64,000 nt of DNA from Bettongia penicillata ogilbyi (lineage: Eukaryota > Chordata > Mammalia > Diprotodontia > Potoroidae), in contig JAJHZJ010000061.1 of assembly GCA_023548195.1 (NCBI GenBank), forward strand, positions 5,042,297 to 5,106,296. Reading direction: 5' to 3'. This document shows positions 59,587 through 64,000 of this stretch, piece after piece. The notes beneath the pieces were generated by a model. That model saw only the letters and a program-made list of their open reading frames with translations, was not told the DNA's origin and did not search any database. Within the stretch, counting starts at the first letter, position 1; every line of letters starts with the position of its first letter. Made by a program: the position numbers and the translations under genes.

Positions 59587-59761
59587 TGTATATATATATA
59601 TATGTAGTTACTTCCATTGAAATATCCATTCCTCTCAACCTATCTAGATCTTATCCTGTCTCAGGATTGTTCTTCCCTGGCAGCTCAAGATCTGCCTTTC
59701 TGTCTTCTGGTCATTACCTCATTGTTTAACATTTTACCATTTACTTACATTTCATTAAAAA

Positions 59762-59895
59762 AATGCATATATACATAAAATGCATATGTATGTGTTTACA
59801 TATATATGTCTTTATGTATATATTCACATATCTTTGTATGTATGTAGATATATCATGTATGTGTATCTATATGTATAGATATACATATAAATTTG
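59762..59895. repeat. (TA/TG) microsatellite
   Basis: Mixed TATG, TATA and CATA units. The open frame here is an artefact. Confidence 0.85.
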
Positions 59896-60339
59896 TGTAT
59901 GTTTTTTTGTCTTTCCAATTAGATAATAAGTTCCATACTCATAGTCAAATACTAAGTGCTTGATAGATTAAAATACTGAAATTGAGAAACTTTTTGGCAA
60001 GGATGATTTTACATGCACTACTTCAATATCTCACAAAGCTAAGACCCTATTTTGATTTGACATCAGTTCAGAAAGTGGGTACTTCCAGCCATTTGCAAAA
60101 TTTCTGTAAGATTTCGGATTGCATAGTAGGTCATTGTAATGTATTTGCTGAGTAGGGGCATAGCTGGGGTTATAATTTAGGACTAGATTTATGTTAGCTA
60201 TAAAAATAAATCAAAATAACTAAATACTTTTAAAATTCAATTATTTAAATTAAGCTGTATTGATTTTAAAAAACCCTTTTTCCCAAGGAAGCCAAATCCT
60301 TTCATGTATATTGTATTAATATATTATAATATCAGATAA
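59896..60339. other. Nothing recognised
   Basis: AT-rich, no gene. Confidence 0.4.
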
Positions 60340-60445
60340 AGAACAATCTTATTGCTGCAGTTTTTCATATTAAAGCTGAGGATACGGAGGGGTTAAATGC
60401 TTTATTCAAGACTAGTCAGTGCTCAAACTTAGATTTGTTCTTTCC
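60340..60445 (-). mobile_element. MIR-type fragment, antisense
   Basis: AAAGCTGAGGATACGGAG, TTATTCAAGACTAGTCAGTG. Confidence 0.5.
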
Positions 60446-60604
60446 ACTAGAAAATGTTATATACTTTGGGTGATTAGCTGTTTTCAGAGCAATCTCAAGC
60501 ATTCAGGTGACCATTGAGAGTTCCCTGGGAACTTATATTAAAAATAAGTGGATGAGGATAACTGTCCCCCAAATCAGTGAAAGGTAAATATGCAGTTTAA
60601 TATA

Positions 60605-60785
60605 TGGGAAAGAGCATTGGTTTTTGGTGTAAGAATACCTGGGTTCAAAGATGGCTTACTACCTGTATAACCTTTGGTCTCTAACCAAAGATTATTGGTC
60701 TCTAACATGTTCAGTTTCCTAAATTATAAAAATGGAAGGTCAGACTCGGAGGATCTCCAAATTTCCTTCCAATTCCAAATCTTTT
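60605..60785 (+). mobile_element. SINE, diverged
   Basis: GGAAAGAGCATTGGTTTTTG, ACCTGGGTTCAAAGATGG, CAGTTTCCTAAATTATAAAA. Confidence 0.65.
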
Positions 60786-60805
60786 GATAGGATTTTTGTT
60801 TTGAG

Positions 60806-60990
60806 AAGCAACAAAGTGTAGCAGAAGGAATATTGAGTTGGCAATTAGGAGACTTGGGTTAAGGTCTGAAATCCACAGTAACAGCTCACAAGGAACTTCC
60901 CCTTTCTGGGTACTAGTTTCCTCATCTATAAAATAAATAGGTTGGATGAGATGATCTCATTAAGATTCCAGCCAGTTCTCCATCCTATAA
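60806..60990 (+). mobile_element. SINE, diverged
   Basis: AGCAACAAAGTGTAGCAGAA, GAGACTTGGGTTAAGGTC, TAGTTTCCTCATCTATAAAA, AGATTCCAGCCAGTTCTCC. It follows another + SINE. Confidence 0.65.
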
Positions 60991-61534
60991 TGGAAAACCT
61001 ACTGTATTTTGTTTTCTTATTATAGTGCCAATATATGCTGTCCTGTGCTCTGAATTATCATTTCTGTTTGAACTGTGGCCCCACAAGGCTGTTTGCAAGA
61101 ACTTTGAAAAGTCTGGCCTTCTTTGATTTGCTGGTTTGCAAACTCATCGATTAACTCTGAAGGAGAAACATAAGTCTGTTGTCTAGAATCTGTCATACCT
61201 AAATAAATCATGTTCTTTGACAGACTTATTCAGCCATTCACCTTACTTCTACTGGAACTACCATGTGCTTGTCAGCCTTACAAAGGTCAATCAAAGATCT
61301 CTACTTCATTGTGCTTAGAGAATGGATCTTTGCATCAGGAGTGAGTTTGGCATGCATGACCTCCAAGGTCCCTTTAAGCTCTGGAATTCTGCGAGACTGA
61401 GGAGTGAGTCCTAGATAACCAGTTAAATTCATTTGAATGTTTGATTCTACACTAGATGAAAATAACTTAGAAATTCTGGAGTCCTTGAAACAACTACACA
61501 TTTCAATCAATCCATTAGGGCAGGTTAAACAAGA
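60991..61534. other. Mostly unique sequence
   Basis: A SINE-like tail (GACCTCCAAGGTCCCTTTAA) lies near 61358. No gene. Confidence 0.4.
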
Positions 61535-61544
61535 AGTTAACCCG

Positions 61545-61715
61545 CTTTATGTTATGGACCCCTTTGGCAGTCAGGCAAAGCCTGTGAGCCCCTTCTCAGA
61601 ATCATGTTTATGAAATTCATATAAAACATAGGATTACCAAAGAAACTAGATTTATTGAAATTCAGTTATCAAAATTAAAAAACTTCAAACCTTAGGTTTA
61701 GAAGCTCTTCTCTAT
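61545..61715. mobile_element. hAT-type element, partial
   Basis: TTATGGACCCCTTTGGCAGT, GCCTGTGAGCCCCTTCTCAG, AACATAGGATTACCAAAG, and the right end AACCTTAGGTTTAGAAGC. Same family as 20638 and 32926. Confidence 0.65.
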
Positions 61716-61734
61716 ACCTTTCAATTCACTGAGC

Positions 61735-62785
61735 TGATAAATATGTATGTATATGTATATATACTTACAGATTTCTATGTATACATTCTACGTATACCTT
61801 TCTATGAATGTATATGTGGTGCGTTTTTCGTAGGGATCGCAAAAAAAGCTCACTTTGGAAATGGTGCTCTTGTTGGACTTCAGCCTTGGTCTTTTCCCCA
61901 ATGGAATTATTGTGTTCCGGCCACTGCTGATTACTTTTTGATTGATAAAGTCAGTCTTTGCCTTAATCAATTGTGTTATCTGTAGTGGGAAACAAGACAT
62001 CTCAACCCTTAAGAATTATTATGAAAGTCCAACAAAGGACCAGTTGAACTTGTCTCAAGGGTATCTTAGATTGGTTCTAATACATGGCTTGAAGCATATT
62101 TTTTAACTAAATAGCTTGATAAATCATATAACTCATGGCTGAGAACCCTCAAATTCTGGATTTAAATAAATTGGACCCAAATTTTGGAATGGTACCCTAA
62201 ATGTCTTCTTTTACTTTTTGAGGTATTGTCTTCACCTAGAGCTTATTCTGAGAGAATATAAATTGTGTTTAGGTTTCTACAGATAATAGGTAACTGAGTT
62301 CTTAACCATATGGGGTATGGTATGTGCCCTATCCCCATGACTTTATTTAGGGTTATGCAGAAGGTGGAAAAAAAAAGAAGAGAAAAAGAAAAAGGCTGAA
62401 AATAATTTGTTGACTTCCTTTTATAGGCCAGTAAAAAAAGGGGTCATTCTTTCCACAAAACTATCTTTCTAAGAGTCCAGAACAATTCACCTTGGGGTGA
62501 ATTGGCCCCTAATAAGGATAACCAACTTCAAAGAAGTACAAGGAATGACTTCAGATTGGTCATTTTGTCTGCACACAGCCTGCCACTGAGATGAAATTAA
62601 GAGCTTTAGTTCATTTTCAAAAAGTACTAATGGATGTATTCATATGCTCTAAACAGAGATACGTGGAACAGTCCCAAACAAATACTCCTTTCCAGGTAAA
62701 CTCATCTAGAAGATCAGGGGAATTTCCTTGATCAAACCCCCCTTGCAAATGTAGGACCAAAGGTTGGCATTATAGTTGGAAGATT
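61735..62785. other. Mostly unique sequence
   Basis: A TATG/TATA-rich stretch at 61738-61800, an A/G-rich run near 62367-62393. No gene. Confidence 0.4.
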
Positions 62786-62789
62786 TTTT

Positions 62790-62998
62790 ACATACATCAT
62801 CCTTTTTTGTTCCTTACAACCATCTCGTGAGGTATATACAACAGGCATTAACTGTTCCTGTTACAGATGACAACAGGGGTGGCTCACAGGTGCTAACTTT
62901 GCCATGGTTGAAATACTAGTAAGGGTCAGAGGCAGTGTTTAATCCCAGGTCTTCTGCTGGCTTAGTCTAGTACCTCTTTCACATTGTCCTGCACTGGC
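62790..62998 (-). mobile_element. MIR-type SINE, antisense
   Basis: ACATCATCCTTTTTTGTTCC, CTGTTACAGATGACAAC, CCAGGTCTTCTGCTGGC. Confidence 0.55.
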
Positions 62999-63059
62999 AG
63001 CTTGAGGTAGGCTTCCTGGTTCTAAAATATCACATTCACTCCCTTTAATAAGGGAGCAA

Positions 63060-63198
63060 GTTGCAGGAGAAAGCTCACTGGATTAAAGCTGTGGTCCTCA
63101 GACTCAAGGCCAGTTCTGTCATTTACTTGCTGACTGCGTAGTCTTAGACGAGTCATTTCATTTGTGTTAGAGTTTCTTATCCATGAAATAGGGATGAA
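63060..63198 (+). mobile_element. SINE, diverged
   Basis: AAAGCTCACTGGATTAAAG, ACTTGCTGACTGCGTAGTC, AGTTTCTTATCCATGAAATA. Confidence 0.55.
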
Positions 63199-63204
63199 TG
63201 AAAT

Positions 63205-63320
63205 AAAGAGCATTTGTTAAATGCTTGCTATGTGTGGGGCACCATGATAAATACTGGGGACAACAGGTAAGGTAAGAAAGCCCCCGTCCTCGAGGAAAGC
63301 AACATATATACAGGGGAGTA
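63205..63320 (-). mobile_element. L2 3' tail, antisense
   Basis: GAGCATTTGTTAAATGCTTG, CTATGTGTGGGGCACCATG, CCCGTCCTCGAGGAAAGC. Confidence 0.55.
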
Positions 63321-63695
63321 GTAGGGAGTTGGAGAGGGATGTTTTGGTCCGTGAGATCCCAGGGATGGTGACTGGAGCCATAGGTTAATTGATCAATGTG
63401 CCCTTTCCAATAAGGGAAGTATTGATTTGAATAATCTCCCCGAGGCAGAGGTAGGGACCTGGGGGTGGGTAGCAGGTAAGCTCCTGGCAGCATGGCATGA
63501 AGATGACCAAAGGGCAATGTTGATGGGTCTGGGAAAGGCTAGATGGAGAGAACTCTCCAATGTGGAGCCTGGGACCCAGGATGGGAGCTGGGGTGGTGAG
63601 TGGGAACCAGGGTAGCATGGCCTCCTTAGACTCACAGGGATGCTTCAAGATCAGATGAGGTGTTTATGAAGCACTAAGTTGGTGTGAATTACTAT
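63321..63695. other. Nothing recognised
   Basis: G-rich sequence with overlapping short frames on both strands; no domain. Confidence 0.4.
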
Positions 63696-64000
63696 TTTTT
63701 TTTTATTAATTTTATTTATTTTCATTGTTCTACAATCACTACCATATAACTTAGGTTTTTTCCCCCTCCCTCCTCCCTCCCTCCCTGAGATGGCATGCAA
63801 TTTTATATAGGTTCTACACATACATTGCTATTAAATACATTTTCACTATAGTCATGCTATGTAGAAGAATTAAAATGAATGGGAGAAATCATAACAAACC
63901 AAAACGTAATACAAAAGAAAATTATCTGCTACATTCTGCGATTGAATTCCATAGTTCTTTCTCTGGATGTCGAAGGCATTTTGCCTTAAAAGACCATCAG
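63696..64000 (-). mobile_element. L1 3' UTR end, antisense, cut by window edge
   Basis: The reversed A tail (T run at 63695) leads into TTCATTGTTCTACAATCACT, AGATGGCATGCAATTTTATA, GGTTCTACACATACATTGCT and CTGCGATTGAATTCCATAG. The match to the marsupial L1-type 3' end, as remembered, is close, so it is likely one of the younger elements here. Confidence 0.75.

Larger units (their letters stand above)
25067..64000 (+). other. STARD13: STARD13 intron 1 (5' part)
   Basis: No second coding exon resembling the STARD13 SAM domain is seen in any + frame to the right edge, so at least 38.9 kb is intron. A very long first intron is usual for this gene. It may still hide alternative first exons, which sequence reading alone cannot find. 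Confidence 0.75.

Noticed and set aside
4029..63198. tRNA-like boxes
   Set aside because: They belong to tRNA-derived SINE heads; no intact cloverleaf with an anticodon stem was seen.
63166..63648. Overlapping minus frames of 80-116 codons near the right end
   Set aside because: Three overlapping frames without domain signal, partly in an L2 tail; no splice-site support.
1..64000. Search for CRISPR arrays, operons, phage or bacterial genes
   Set aside because: No regular spaced repeats, ribosome sites or dense gene order; composition and transposons are mammalian.

Overview
The window looks like nuclear DNA of a marsupial. It is AT-rich, holds a single protein-coding exon, and is packed with diverged interspersed repeats. 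Marsupial signs are tRNA-derived SINEs with an RTE-like 3' tail, abundant old L2 and CR1/L3 LINE fragments, a GC-rich L1 5' end, and an L1 3' end cut by the right edge that reads close to the marsupial consensus as I remember it. The species cannot be named from the sequence alone. No bacterial, phage or viral genes and no CRISPR arrays were seen.

The one gene I can support is the first coding exon of STARD13 (DLC2, a RhoGAP with SAM and START domains) on the + strand at 24898-25066. It has an in-frame upstream stop, a purine at -3, a strong GT donor and a CpG island of about 1 kb. The promoter side carries an inverted CCAAT box, a CACGTG E-box and a 19-nt A run. Everything to the right appears to be STARD13 intron 1; the SAM-domain exon is not in the window. 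Positions 1 to about 24300 are the 5' flank, or an intron of longer transcripts.

Left flank (1-24.3 kb): dense repeats. These are MIR/MAR-type SINEs in both orientations, a degenerate L1 ORF2 piece (4.6-5.4 kb), L2 and CR1/L3 fragments, and a minus-strand L2 split by a SINE with perfect 10-bp target duplications (13766-14005). There is also an L1 5' end with ORF1 remains (15213-16362), hAT-type DNA elements, three copies of a repeat I cannot name, and a possible retrocopy 3' end (17.7-18.2 kb).

Intron side (25.1-64 kb): repeat-poor blocks at 25.4-26.6, 29.0-31.0, 35.0-36.3, 36.6-39.2 and 48.6-51.8 kb are the best places to look for conserved intronic enhancers. Between them lie a long L2 with reverse transcriptase motifs and an internal CT tract (40.1-42.2 kb), an adjacent CR1/L3 (42.2-43.1 kb), an L2 whose catalytic motif is interrupted by a SINE (52.7-54.2 kb), a palindromic hAT MITE (39.2 kb) and a repeat pair I could not classify (31.4 and 36.3 kb).

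I found no convincing new biological system. The best leads are the promoter architecture, the nested insertions with datable order, and the two unclassified repeat families. Repeat family names are recognition from memory, and most repeat boundaries are good to about 10-30 bases.
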